This document shows positions 22,125 to 36,699 of a DNA stretch of 64,000 bases, piece after piece. The notes beneath the pieces were generated by a model that made no database searches, had not been told where the DNA came from, and was given only the letters and a program-made list of their open reading frames with translations. This DNA is from Bryum argenteum (Eukaryota > Streptophyta > Bryopsida > Bryales > Bryaceae): the NCBI GenBank assembly GCA_037043015.1, contig CM073325.1, positions 14,797,001 to 14,861,000 of the forward strand, read 5' to 3'. Position numbers and translations under genes: made by a program. Position 1 is the stretch's first letter, and every line of letters starts with the position of its first letter.

Positions 22125-22849
22125 CGTATCACACCTTCACTCAACCTGCAACAGCCAACTCGCATAAATGAGTTCTTACACGGAACCTGCCAAATTTTCT
22201 AACCAGAAGGGGTATGTCAGAGTTTCCGTTACACATTAGGCCAGATTTTGAGGTCAAACTTGCCAGTACTTCGTAGTACTAACAATGTGACTGTCCGAAT
22301 ATCGTAACGCAAATAGTAAAGGACGTCGACGTCCCGAAGCAAGGACAACAATTGCACGCAGACAATCACTGTACTTAACAAATACACGAACCATTTGCCT
22401 GTCTGATTTTCCCTGCTTGATAGCGAGCTGCTTTAATCAATACTTAAATGGATCCATACCGAAAACAAGCTAAACTTGCACCAAAGATATCTCAATGTGA
22501 ATGCACACTCAAAAAATTGTCCTCTTTCTTGAAACTGTTGATTGTCCGTATAAACAGAAGATCTACGACCAAAGCTGAATCTGAATCAAGAGACTTTTAT
22601 TAGCTTCACTAGCCATAGTGACCTTTACTACAATCCAGACTAGCTCGATCGGAATCTTCTCTACAAATGCTTGCCTTCCACTTCGGATGATCAAGTGAGT
22701 TCTATATCTCCTGAAGACCTACGGTTGTTTAGAATCGTACTAGGATGCTCATCGAGCAGTACCTGAAGGAGATCGACAGATCGATTGCAACACGGATTTG
22801 AATCGAAGCGAAACGAAAGAATGAATCATAATCTGAGCGCTCTATATAC
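22125..22849 (-). promoter_or_regulatory. IQD 5' UTR with intron, and TATA box
   Basis: On the minus strand an acceptor GCTGTTGCAG|GTTGAG lies 21 bases before the ATG (intron end 22146). A matching donor CCTTCAG|GTACTG sits at 22762, a 617-base 5' UTR intron. TATATAG (22842-22849) lies about 80 bases upstream of that donor and could be the TATA box. Confidence 0.5.
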
Positions 22850-23756
22850 TCCAGAAGTTGTGTCGTCGGAGCTTTTCCTGTAGTAATTGTCAGGCTACTT
22901 GACTAGCTGCACAGTGGCTAGCTTTGACTCTTCTTCGATTCAGTTTCTGTCAATAACAAGCCTAGGACTTGCAGAGTCGAGAGCACGGGAGCACAGTGAG
23001 AGCGTGCAACAAGAGGCAAGAGCAGGGAATGAGGGGAGAGCCAGGGAGAGAGATGGCATCACCCACAATGATTTGAGAGAACAGGCTGGATCGAATGAGA
23101 TCCATGCACACACGCACAGTCACACATACAGCGATGGCCCTGGAGCCGGTGCTAACTGCAACTGCAACGCACTCAAAACCTGGACCCCTCCAACACACAC
23201 AGACAGACTAGCGACACTCCCTTGAGCAATAATTGCGAATCCCGTCATCATACGGCCGGGCGAGCAAGTTTCCTTACCACGCCAACTGTCTTTCTTTCGA
23301 ACCTCTCAACTTTTTGCAACATGATAGCCATTGTTTAATTGATTAGAAGAGCTTGTTGATCTGATCGATCGAACGGGTTGTAAGTTAGCTGACCCACCGG
23401 CGAGCCTGCTTTGATATCCGAGCTCCTTTGTCACTATGTGTGATATGAATGATTAGCTGATTAATCAGTGGAAAGGTTGTTTGAGGGAGAAAAAGAGACG
23501 ATGGAGGTGGAAGGGGAAGTGAGTGGGGGTGACCGGAAGGGGTGTCTGTGATGAGTGAGGTTTCTGGCATGGCTTGGCTGGGTTCTGCCAGGTTCCATGT
23601 GGCCATCACATTCGTAGTAAGATGGCTCTCCCCTTTGCCGTCTGATCTTCACTCATCCATATCATAAGCACGGCAAGCATTCTCGTACACTGTTACTAGA
23701 ATGTTTTTGGGAGTAGAGATCAATGTAAGTAACTGTATGAAGATTATAAGTTTTCA

Positions 23757-23926
23757 CCAATATGTATTGTCTATTAACCAGTACGTATATGTATTGTTTA
23801 TCATCCAGTACGTTTACATATTGTCTATCAACCAGCACGTATATGTATTGTCTATCAACCAGCATGTATATGTATTGTCTATCAACCAGCACGTATATGT
23901 ATTGTCTATCAACCAACACGTATAAT
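23757..23926. repeat. 27-bp minisatellite, about six copies
   Basis: The unit CACGTATATGTATTGTCTATCAACCAG repeats with few changes. The copies are more divergent on the left. A 27-base period keeps the frame open on both strands, giving a nine-residue repeat on paper (minus strand 'LVDRQYIYV'). I treat this as a by-product, not a gene. Confidence 0.9.
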
Positions 23927-24003
23927 GTCTGCAAATAATTGATATTATGCTCTTTTTTTGCATTGGTTTTTGTGATATAGTATGTAGTGTCTCTGAAGCG
24001 TAT

Positions 24004-24056
24004 TCTAACTTTATCTATAGACTAACTTTATCTACAGACTAACTTTATCTACAGAC
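24004..24056. repeat. 17-bp tandem repeat, three copies
   Basis: TAACTTTATCTACAGAC recurs three times in direct order with one substitution. No function is visible. Confidence 0.85.
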
Positions 24057-25347
24057 GTAATTATTTCTTTTCTTTGAGAATTCAGTTATCAAATGACATT
24101 CCAACAAACACTTTCTCAACTTTCCACATTTGAAAACTTACCTGGCTGTATATATGATCACATTTGTTAGAATGAGAATTTCTGAGTGATCTATGAGATG
24201 GAGGGAGTAGTTGAAGCAGAAAAGCCCAAGACAAGGGTTTGCATAAAAAATATATATAGAAGCAAGGGATCAAGCTCCCAACGTCCCAACCTCTCGGCAA
24301 TGAGAAATGTAAAATGTTAACAAATAAATTACATGCTTGGTGCTTTTGGAATCAAAAGTGAAACCAAAGCCAGAATCAAACTTTCATACTACAGTAGAAG
24401 TGAACCAAATGGAGTCTTCAAATTTTGAAGAACAATCAATGCATAACTGGGTTTTTCTTTAAGAACTTACGTTTCACGATGCATGTCTCTAGATATGAAT
24501 GTGCGTTTGCAGAATTCACCATTTGGACATGCTCTATCATGGATTCGATTTAGTATTTTTGAAAACTTCATGTGAATATTGGCCACTCTTCGGTCCACTT
24601 TTTTATTCTCAATGTATTTTACAATGACAATGTTACAAGGTATGATTTCGCCAAAAACAAAATACTGTACCGCACTGTCCTGATGTCAAAGCAGTTGGTA
24701 CACTTATTAGGATTCTGAATTCTGAAATCTACGAAAGAGGCTTCATTGTATCCGACCATAATTGTTTCCACCGGCACGACCCATCTGCTCCGAGGTGGCC
24801 CCCTAATCATTACAATTGTGGCCCCTTCAATGACCCTTATCACATTGCTCTTTTTCCTTTTTTGCACTTTTTCTCATGCTTGTGTGGCTATTTTATAAAG
24901 GTCACAATCCTTGTGGGAAGTCATTCTTTGAAGAAATGTCACACCAATTCTTAGTAAAATGGAAAGAATAGTACAATGTGAATATTTTGTACTCAACAAC
25001 TTTATTCATTTTGTGTAAGAGAAAGGTGCTTTCTATGTCATGCATTCATTCCTCTGAAGACTATTTGAGTAATCTTCCAAAATGTAGGAGTTGTTTTGAG
25101 AAGAAGAGGAACAGTGGACCCCTATGGGTTGGCGTGAATATAGTGTTCATTTGACCTAACCTTGATGAAAGGGATGGTTTCACAATTGAACAACTTCGAA
25201 TGTTGCGGCTTCTTGGTTACTATCCTTTTTTTCTAAAGACCAGTTCTTCAATTTGATGATTTTATGACGAGAAACGAGAAGATATATCATAGATAGAGTA
25301 TTTCAGAAATCCATGTATCCAAACTCTGTCAAGGCATTGTAATCTTA

Positions 25348-26388
25348 TTATGAAAGCTTTTGATCTAGAAATCTCGTTTTTAATCTTCTTACAACACCAT
25401 TACAAAGTCTAGCACAATGTGTTGGGTTGTTCTTTAAAAATTCTTCATATCCACTAATCTCGGAGATATCTCCGAAAGTTGTTGCAACATAATCAATGAT
25501 CGCATGCACAAGGTTTTTGGCATGGGATTGGCAACCAAGGATATAATAACTAAATACACGGTCATGATGAATGGAGTTCATTAGTTTTATTTGACATTGA
25601 TCATGAAGTAAATTGATCTTATATTTATCTGCGGCTCGTAATAGTTTATCTGCAAACATATCCATGGCTTCATCTTTGATATAGCCGGTGTAGAAAAAGT
25701 GTACAAAAGCTTCTAAGGGTTCATATTCCATGTCCACCTTCAATATGATAGGACCTTGCTTCTCCAACATTGGTGAGAATAATAGTTTGAATGCCTCCGA
25801 TTTTCCCATCTAGACCAATCACAAAACATTTTAATCGCCTAATTAATACTCATTAATATGACATTAAAAATGAGATGTATTTTAATACTTCTATCACCAT
25901 TTGTACTATTGAGTTCCGTACTAACATTATACATCAATATGCAATATCTTTTTCACTTTTATATTAAGTATAGGATCAAATGATTTAAAAATATAGTGCA
26001 ATCTGTAGAGTGACTATAGATTTGGCAACAAGATAATCACTCATGGTTTTTATTATTAAAAGTTTTGAAATCAAACATAGAAGCTCTCCAAGAATAAGAA
26101 ACTAAGATTTTAGTGAGTTGCATGAACATAGATTGAGCTCAATTTTGAAAGATTTCATGTAAACATATCAATATGTTCAATGTAATAAAGTACCAAAGTA
26201 GCTCTATGCGCATGCACAGGCTTCCCTTCTAGAGATTCGAAAACAACATCAGTATGTGGAGGAAGCATTGTTTCTGGATCCCATGTAGTAATAAAATGTT
26301 GCTTTTCAAGAAGTTTCTGCATTTCACCTTGCAATTCTTCTATGTCTACTCTTGAACAACATAAACATGGTAGTCTACTTTTTGACAT
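25348..26388 (-). CDS. BTB/POZ domain protein (At4g08455-like)
   Basis: Two exons, 26388-26194 and 25809-25348, encode 218 residues. The single 384-base intron is GT-AG with a clean junction inside the BTB core ('HAHRATL' joined to 'MGKSEAFKLLF'). BTB proteins of this kind act as substrate adaptors of CUL3 ubiquitin ligases. A short N-terminal Cys-rich and coiled segment ('LPCLCCSRVDIEELQGEMQK') precedes the BTB fold: 'TDVVFESLEGKPVHAHRATL', 'LEAFVHFFYTGYI', 'LLRAADKYKINLLHDQCQ'. A BACK-like helical tail follows to 'GYEEFLKNNP'. Order and length resemble Arabidopsis At4g08455. The Ser/Arg-rich loop usually found between the BTB strands ('SRSPVFKAML') is altered here. Base composition is AT-rich, unlike other host genes in the window. 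Confidence 0.8.
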
Positions 26389-27972
26389 TTTGAAATTAAA
26401 TTGTTATGTTAGATGCAACAAAATTTATGAGATTATAATTATAACATTCTTGATAGTAGATTCAACTACATGGATCAATAACATCTTATCTTCCATATTT
26501 TCAGTGAAATTATATTCATCTTTGTAATAAGGTTTCTAACAAATTAAATGATTCATCTAACTTTCATTAGATTTATGTTAGATTTCTTTTCAATTATATT
26601 TATGAGGTAAATAAATCAAATAAGCCACTTGGTGATAATCCAAAGTGCTAATGGATGCCTCTTGGCATCCAACAATACTACTTGGCATCTTCGATTAAAT
26701 ATTTTTTAAACTTTGGGTAGTTTTCAGAACCCTATAATACAAGCGATAATTTCATAGAATTTCGATAAAACAAAATGCACTCATCTTATCAATGTAAAAA
26801 GATAGAAGTTCTATTAAAGAAACTACATAAATTTTAAATTTTTTATTTATACAACATAAACCGCTAAAAAGTATTGAAGTTCTTTTGATGATAATTTACA
26901 ATGAACTCTAAGCTGCTTAAATAAATTGCTAAGACCATTACTATTTAATAAACCACACCTCAAAAAGAGTAACTTCACAACTTTGTAAAATTAAAAAAAG
27001 TGTTACATTTATAGAAGCACTTATTGAAAGTTCATGAGGTTCACACAAGGAGGTTTCCAAAGTCTTCAACATGTTTTTAACCCTTAAAGGTCCTTATGAG
27101 TCCCTCGGGCTCTTTCCAAAACTTACGGTGGGCTTCCTAACGTCACTAATGCACAGAATATTCTCGCATTGGAGCTGTTCTAGTCAGGACCACCTACTCC
27201 ATTGTATTCAAAATAAAAATAAAAAGGTAAATGGAAGGCTTGCATTAAATTACACAATTGCATTTCGATTCCACTTGAAATGGCGTAGTGAGCCTTGTTA
27301 ATTGATGAAAATTACACCCTTAAAATGAAAAAATCTTAGGCGTGAGACATTCTCTTGATTTTATCTTTGCACTCGGCCCACTTCCCGATACTTGGTACTG
27401 AACTAAGAATTCCTATAAGATGTCACTCAATATAAGTACTTGAAACTAATAACCAAACATCTAGTTTGTCTTAATCAAATTAGAAGTGACTATTTTAGAG
27501 TGGTTTAAAATGGAGCAAGTCCCTTAGTGGAGCTCTAGTAATCTTCACTAGTATGTATATATAGTAAGTGGTTGAGAAACCGCTCTATTTTCTGATTGGC
27601 AAGCTCATTATATTCAACTTCAAAACCTTATCATTCACTGTAGAAGAGTTCAAGAATGATGATTCAACTTACTCTATCTTTCTACTAATCTTTCCATGCA
27701 CAAAAATTACTTGCGCGAGTAACTCCCCTAGATTTTTTGTGGTGAAAATTGAGTCAATAGCATACTATAGGTAGGTTACTGTTCACAAATGAACTGCAGT
27801 ATTGACCCATCTTATGTGCTTGGAATACACCTAAAGTAGATGTGACTGTTAAAAGGTTAATGTGCACCCTGTGGACGAACCTCATTCACAAATTCCTCAT
27901 CCACCCAAATCCACCTTTCATTCATCGGAGTGCATCATCAGACTCCATTGTCCCTGCCTTGGTCGAGATGTC
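26389..27972. other. AT-rich intergenic DNA
   Basis: No gene is seen. It contains only short frames and A/T runs between the divergently transcribed BTB and ClpP genes. Confidence 0.45.
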
Positions 27973-27981
27973 TTTAGGGTT
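27973..27981 (-). promoter_or_regulatory. telo-box-like element upstream of ClpP
   Basis: TTTAGGGTT (AACCCTAAA on the other strand) lies 254 bases before the ClpP start. Telo boxes are common near transcription starts of plant housekeeping genes. Function here is inferred from sequence only. Confidence 0.35.
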
Positions 27982-28234
27982 CGCTGGTTCACGCGACCTT
28001 TGTGAGGTCGCGTATTGCCATACTCAATCGGATTCCCACATACCAATTCGGCAAGCTTCATGAACGCAATTTGACAAGGAATCATAATATCTGAGAGTGT
28101 GGAGCTTCATAATCGGATGAGGAGGAAGGACTGGGGAAAGCTGTGATGCGGTCAGTAGGACTGTAGGATTTGAATTGCCAAGGGCGGGTGGATTGGGATT
28201 GGATTGGGAGAGGAGAGACTTGCAGCAGGCCAGG

Positions 28235-29985
<1,751 letters not shown>

Positions 29986-31621
29986 AGGGAGAGATTAGGC
30001 TCTCGCAAGTGAGAGCACGGAAGTCTGTCTGGTATGGGAATTGTGCTGCACTTAGACTCGTGGACCGCAGTAGATAAATGCCATTCCATATTGTAGTTGT
30101 CAATCAATCATGCTGTAAACAGTTAATAGGAAATCAAATTTCTTGAGCTTCAGAGAACTACATGTCGAGGTTTCTGCAGAAAATCATCTCGTATGAGAAC
30201 TGCATATTCTTGCTTTTTTCAGAGAGATCCGGTCAAGCCCACTTTCATTTTACTCTGTTGACAAAATTGTTACTTTCAACTGTCTTTGTTTTCTGCAGAT
30301 CTATCCCAAGGTGGCTTGAGTAATCTTTTTGATGATAATGACGATCAGAAATTAGGATGGAGGGACTTGAAATCGTACTGATTTGGTTCTCATGTTAACT
30401 CATGGTTACTAGAGAAGTGGTTTACCTGCAGCGAAATAATGGATGTAAAGCTATGAATTTCTCATAAATATGCAATAGATGGTGACAAGGTCCTGCAGTT
30501 CAATTATTTTGTGGCTGATGCGTGTCTTCAAGGTCACTCTAATGACCGTGCCATGCAATTATTTTTGAGGAGGTTGCCCGTATTTGAGCTCTGGTGCGCA
30601 ATCATGCAACCATTTCGTGGTGTCATGTTAGAATACTCTGGACTAATTTTGTTCATGTTGTTCATGATGCATTCATCCTTACTTCTGGATGTAGAATTTA
30701 TGTGAATTGCTCTTTGAGCCTTTCTTGGTTGGCATGGTTTTATGAATTTGAGTGGTTTCTAAGAAGGTTTTCGCAAAATTGTGAAGTAGGTTTCATTAAA
30801 AAACAGTGATAATCTGCAAAATGTATGATAATATTTGATGTATTAAAAAACAATGATAATATCTGATGTGACAGAATCACTTAAAAGTCCAACCAATCAT
30901 CGTCAATTTCACATTTCGAGGACCTATATTACACAGAATGTCATTCTACAAGCGCCTCACCTCTTAATGCGAAAAGTGCCACAAGTCTTGTGCACCATCA
31001 AATTAAAAGAAAGAGAATAACATAGATCTTCATGTTTGAAACATGGTGAATAGAATTTTCTCCTGTCATCGTCTTAAATTAGGTACAGGGCAAAGTGGAT
31101 TGTAATCCATCGCTCATTTCACCCCTGCAATCTTTGTTTGCTTTCGAATCATGAAAGTTTGTTCAAATAATCATGATGGACATGATTAGTGACCAATTCG
31201 GAAAAACTTAAAATGGTCACAGTAACAACGCAGTGTGGAGCTCTCAGGAATTTCAGAAATAATCACACAGGAGTACCTCTATCGGTTATCTTACACAAAT
31301 TCTAGTACACTATCAACAAACTGCACAAGAATGTCATGAACCGTAGCAGACATGGCGGTGATAAGGTCATGAAGAGAACGGCCGCAAGAGTGACGCAGCC
31401 TGCCGCGAACTGCCGGCGGCTTGCACTGGATAAGGCCACTCTTGCTGGAGGAATGGAATGCTCGTTCATGCCTGGGGTTTAAGGCAGAGCTCGAAATTGC
31501 AGAGGTTCTTGGTTTCCACCTCCTTGTGTAGATGGTGCAGAGAAATCTGCAGGCCAGTCGGTTCATAAGAGCTGGATGAAGGTTGTAGTGGAGGATTGCG
31601 GAGACAATTGACGGAGGTGCG
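29986..31621. other. spacer between ClpP and the FAD oxidoreductase
   Basis: Mostly AT-rich with the ClpP 3' UTR at its left. A 27-codon exon-like stretch after TTTCTGCAG at 30299 ('LSQGGLSNLFDDNDDQKLGW') has coding character but no partner. I do not call it a gene. Confidence 0.4.
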
Positions 31622-34588
31622 ATGTATACCGCCACTGCAGCTCAGCATTTGCTATCGAAATCGTCGCTGGCCGCCCACCTCGTAGTAGTACCCCATTCCT
31701 CACTCAAGCTTCTCGCTGCCAAATCCGCGAAGCTGCAGGCACTTGCACACACAAGCTCTCAATTCCTGTCCTTCTCCTCTCCCTCCCAGTCGCGGTGGAA
31801 GAACAACCTCCCGGCAATACAAGCATTGGCTTACGAAGATGACGACGACGATGTTTACGTGAACAGCTACAGACGCGAGTCGCCACCGGCGGAGAGGTCG
31901 TCGGCTCCAAGAATGGGCGACAGGAGGCGCTATGACGATTCGCGTTCGAGCGAGCCACCGGCGGAGAGGTCAATGGGCGACAGGAGGCGGTATGACGATT
32001 CGGGTTCGAGGGAGTCCTTAAACCCTAGGGGAGGGCTCAGTGGTGGTCGAGGTGGCCGAGGGGGTAGAGGTAGTGAGAATATTGGCAGTAGAGCATCGTT
32101 TGCATCGCGAGGACGAGGAAGAGGAAGGGGACGAGGTGCTCCTTTCAATTCCGATAGGCGTGCTCCTGCGAATTCCGAGAGACGAGCTCCTTCTGAGAGG
32201 CCGAATAATGGTCTTGTGCTGGACGAAGCTACTGGGGAGATGGTAGAGTACAAGCACCCCGATTGGAAGGAGGATCCCAAAGCCGCCAGGAAGGCGAAGA
32301 TGAGGCCCGCCGTCGCACCGCAAGTGCATTTTGAGACTCCCATGAGCAAGCAGCCGCATGTTGCCATTCTGGGTGGTGGCATGTCTGGCCTTGTTTGTGC
32401 TCTTACACTTGAACAACTCGGCATCCGCTCCACTGTCTTTGACACGGTAACAATCAAGCCCCTGCCCTTCTTACAAGATTTTTTAACAAAATGTTTGCTT
32501 GAAATACGCAAACTCCATACGAAATGAAACCAGCTCACATTCGAGTATGCACTCATCCAAACGACTCGAGTTCAGATTTCGCTTAAATCTCAGTTTCAAG
32601 CAAGTAGAGCCTTTCTTCCAATCCAAACAGCTTCAAACCTTATGCCTGAAACCTTATCGTTAATGCTGAAAGTTTGGTATTCAATTAGGGCGTAATGGAA
32701 TATAAGTGTAAGTGCCATGGGAGATGGTGGAGCAGTATTGAGTGATAGTTGATTAACTCAGTGGTCAGGCATGAGAAATGAGTGACGAGTTTGGATGTTG
32801 CGATGTTTGCAGGGGAAGCATGGACTTGGTGGGCGTATGGCCACCCGGGACATTCAGATTCGGGAGGGGCTATCGTTGGCCTTCGATCATGCGGCGCAGT
32901 ACTTCACAGTGTCAGATCCCAAGTTTCAGAGACTGGTAGACAGGTGGATCCAAGAAGGCGCTGTGAAGGAATGGAAGGGGGTGGTAGGGACATTACAAGC
33001 CGGTGGAAAGTATACTGGGTTGGCAGATGATGTGCCAAGGTATGTTGGAACGCATGGAATGCGTGCGCTCGCTGACCACATGGTCTCACAAGTAAGTGCC
33101 CGCGACTATGAATTTCTATTAGAGAAGCAATTATTGAAGGATACTCAAGCTGGCTTCTCTAACAGGGCCGATTGATTGAAGTGAAACGTCCAGTATGGAT
33201 CAGCAATATGGACGTGAGAGGCCCTGTATGGGCTTTGAATGAGAACGGGAAGCCTCATGGGGAGTACGATGCAGTTGTTGTTGCTCACAATGGTAAAGTC
33301 TCGACTCTTTCGTGTATCAAATCTGCGTTGTGATGTTTGTCCTTGAAGCTGAACTGTGTTTTGTCTTGGCAGGTAAATGTGCAAATCGTTTGCTTGCGCC
33401 ATCGGGAGCACCGGAAGTATTCAGGCAGATGAAGGTACTATGCTTGAACATGTGTAGTCAGTTCAGCAAGTGCTTGTTATATGTATACTAACATTTTGTG
33501 CTATCGCAGAGGTTGGAATTGAGTTCAATTTGGGCCTTGATGGCTGCCTTTGAAGAAGCGTTGCCTATTCCGGAGGGAGTTGGGGGCAGTCGTTTGGATG
33601 GTGCATTTGTTGAAGGTATAAGTGCCGTGTCATGGATGGCGAACAACTCAAGCAAGCTGGAAAATGCAGACAAAGATGCTCCTCACTGTTGGACCTTCTT
33701 CAGCACTGCTGCGTATGGCAAAAAGAACAAGGTCCCACAGGTGAGAATGTCAACAGAACCACTCGTTATCCCAATTCTAAAAAGCTTCAGATACGCTGTT
33801 ATTGTGCAACTTTTCCAGATATAGTGACGCTGCAATATTACAAACCCATTTAAGAAACTCTACCAAAAATAACCTATTTACACGATCACTGCCATACTAT
33901 ATCAGCGAACGTATCATGATGATGATTTTAACCTATTCATTTTGGAACACTTTGCTGTGGATTGTACAGGAGAGCATTCCCACAGTGAAAGCAGAGAGGG
34001 TGCAAAGGGAGATGCTTCAAGGAGTGGGGACGGCACTTGGATTGCCTGAAGGATCAATGCCAACTCCTTTCTTCACTAAAGTCCAACTTTGGTAATCAGA
34101 CTTCGACAGTTGTTCGGAATCAATTTTCTTTGCATCTATTCATAGACAAGTTTCTGATTCATTTTTCTGTGAATGCTTCAGGGGAGCCGGTTTACCAACA
34201 AACACGCCCGGTGTTCCTTGCATTTTTGACCCTGTAGCACGAGTAGGTATCTGTGGAGACTGGCTGTTAGGATCTAGCTTAGAGGCTGCGGCATTAAGCG
34301 GCATAGCACTTGCTGAACATGTAAGTTCACCACTCACTTTTGTGGCTTATATGTTGCTTGATTCAAAGAGTGGTTCCTTCTTGTTGGCAGTATGTTGATT
34401 CCTTTCAATGCCTCAACTTTATGCAGATTGCTGATTTTCGGGATAGAGGAGAAAACAACCCGGAAGAGTTTAGCATTGGATTACAGAAAGGCTTCTCCCA
34501 AGTTGAAGGCAAAGATATTGGGCAGTTTCCTGGGTCTTCAGCCCTGGAGCCAAAGGCACCTCAGGAGCTGGTTGGTTCTGCCCTTTGA
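31622..34588 (+). CDS. FAD/NAD(P)-binding oxidoreductase with RGG-rich insertion (At3g04650-like)
   Basis: Eight exons: 31622-32446, 32813-33091, 33166-33292, 33373-33434, 33510-33740, 33970-34091, 34182-34320, 34427-34588, encoding 648 residues. The enzyme belongs to the renalase/amine-oxidase-like flavoproteins. Residues 1-60 look like a plastid or mitochondrial targeting peptide. Residues 60-135 include a duplicated 'GDRRRYDDS' block, and about 136-195 form an RG/RGG-rich low-complexity stretch. The Rossmann motif GGGMSG lies at residues 251-256, ending in 'STVFDT', then 'GLGGRMATR', 'FDHAAQYFTV', 'AHNGKCANRLLAPSG', 'SIWALMAAFE', 'CWTFFSTAAYGKKNKVPQ', 'GLPTNTPGVPCIFDPVARVGICGDWL'. These closely follow Arabidopsis At3g04650. 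The substrate is unknown. An acceptor at 34390 would keep frame and add 12 residues before 'IADF'. The RGG segment is not usual in the family. Confidence 0.9.
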
Positions 34589-36620
34589 TTAATTACATGA
34601 TTATTTATTTACTCGTTGGATTAGTTTCGTAGTCAAGATTGTACGCTGGTATTCTCAGATGACATTTGCCAGGCATTTTTGAAGCTTCAAACCATTATAC
34701 TAATTGACAGGTTTTTGTTTAGAATTTCTGCAGTTCCTTCATCCAAGCATTCTGTGTCTCCTAAATTGCCTCAGTACTTGGAACTCGTGTCTTAAACATA
34801 CTCTCCTGGTAACTGTGAAGAGCTCATGTGGTGAATTCCTGTGAATTACAACATGTATTTTTATCATGTGCAATCGATTCTTGTCATATCTTGTGCCTCC
34901 CGATTTCTCAAAATTTGTAAGATTCTCGGCAAAGTTAATCAGAGTTTTACAGGTAGTAGTGGCTCACCTTTGAAGTAGCCTAACGCTTCAATATACAAAA
35001 TTGAAGAGATTGGTGAGGAAATTAAAGATTCTAAAATTCCAACCTGAGTTAGTCAACTTGAATGATTGGTTATGAGCAATCAAATGTAATTAAATTTTAT
35101 CATTGAGTTTTGATATTGACTTCAGTAGTCAATAAGGTTTCCAAACTTTGTGGCCTAAAATGAGTGCCTTAAGATTGTTCGTAAGTACAAAATGTGGTCA
35201 ACACTTGAGCAACCAAAATGAAAACTTTGGAGCGCAGTTAGTCACAAATATTTGACCAAATACGTGACCACGTTTATGTCCGAAAACATTTGATGAAGTG
35301 CCTAAGAGTATTCACAAGGCTTTCAAGAATTATAATCTTCTAAGAGCCTCCTACAAGCTAATCTGCGACACAATTTTTTGTTTCAATCATATCTAGAATT
35401 TAAATTGTAATCATTGTATATGGTAATATACACAAAGATATGCCATAGTTTATTTTTTGGCGAATGAAAAATACTTGAAGGGAAAATGACAATTCAAAAT
35501 TTATATTGCTCCAACAAAATGAATGTGTGGGCATATTAGAGTTAAGTCATAGCATAGCATCATGCATTGAATAATTCAAAACATGATTAATATTGTTCAT
35601 ACCTTCACAAAGGACATAATCAAGAACATGGTTATTATTGTTTATACCTTCACGAAGGACATAATCGTTTTGCTTGTTTATTGCCTTGTGGTAAAAGGGG
35701 CGAAATTGAAGGAACAAATGAACCTTGCATGACAAAAGTATTTACATGCATTATATTTTTATCCAACCGCTTGCATAACAACATCCGCTTAAATGCCTTT
35801 GTCATCATCATTAATTTAGTTGATCATTGTCCTTTTAGTTGACCATTGTCTCCTTGACCGCATAGACTACAGGCAAAAATGTAAGACCCATTAAGAATTA
35901 TCAACGGTGGTTGTTCAAACTTGCAGCCTTGAAAAGACCTCAACACTTCTTCTGAGAAAAGAAGAGAAGTGATTAACCAAAAGGAAAATTATAACCGTAA
36001 TGAGAAATTCAATGATTATGTGAATATTAGTCAATTCAACAAAGTTGAAATAAGCTTTCAAGGCCATATTCGTTAAATGGACACAATATGAGGTTCTTGG
36101 GACTTATATCACCATTTTGTGCACATAACACTTTGTTGTGCTTTGCCTTCAATTCCTTTGTGCTTGCAACAATTTCAAATTAAAATTAGTCTTGCAAAAG
36201 TATCGATTTCACATATATGAGTTTTTTTTCTTGATTGTATAACGTGTATTGAGAGGATTGGGGCTCCTAATGTCAGGTTCAAATAAATTCAATTTCAAAA
36301 GAACAAATGACATCCTTTCAACATGAGCCTGAGCTTGATGTATTTTCCCTAATTTTCAGTTTGAAACTGGGTGATTTTACTTCTGCTCTTCCGAAGCTCT
36401 AATTGATATGGTATTAAATTCAGATTACACTTTGGAAGTCCATGGTTCCGAGAAAGTGACATGCATTTGAGACATAAAAGAGTTTATCCTAAAACCGAGT
36501 TTCAAGTTTTCAACCCAAGAAGGTATGAATATTAGTACATATCCCCCGGCCACCAGAAGTGACCAGCTGTAATCCAAGTTAAAGAAAGCACACAAGGTCA
36601 TTAGCAATGACACCCGAGGG
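34589..36620. other. AT-rich intergenic DNA
   Basis: No gene is seen. It contains the 3' UTR of the oxidoreductase, a 45-bp duplication at 35.58 kb and many A/T runs. Confidence 0.45.
35580..35669. repeat. 45-bp direct duplication
   Basis: Two adjacent copies of a 45-base unit beginning AACATG and containing TACCTTCAC, GAAGGACATAATC or close variants. There are about five differences between the copies. Confidence 0.85.
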
Positions 36621-36699
36621 TGACGCACAGATGTTCAACAGCGATGACGCGATGGCATTCAGCAACGATGGCTTCTGGAGTGACGCAAGAGCAATGACG
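36621..36699 (+). promoter_or_regulatory. cluster of four TGACG motifs upstream of C4H
   Basis: TGACG occurs at 36621, 36645, 36681 and 36695, all in the same orientation within 79 bases; the last reads ATGACGTAC. Paired TGACG motifs are the as-1 type binding sites of TGA bZIP factors. The cluster is about 440-520 bases upstream of the TATA box of the C4H gene. Confidence 0.45.

Larger units (their letters stand above)
22850..25347. other. intergenic, with two small tandem repeats
   Basis: The part up to about 23650 is GC-balanced and may hold distal promoter DNA of the IQD gene. The rest is AT-rich. Apart from the arrays at 23.8 and 24.0 kb I see only short frames without family resemblance (for example an 82-codon minus-strand frame at 24619-24867). 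Confidence 0.4.

Noticed and set aside
22887-23225. 112-codon plus-strand frame
   Set aside because: Low-complexity His/Thr/Gly composition, no splice context and no family resemblance; lies upstream of the IQD promoter.
30299-30381. exon-like stretch after TTTCTGCAG downstream of ClpP
   Set aside because: Short and without a compatible donor from ClpP, whose own last exon is complete and family-like.
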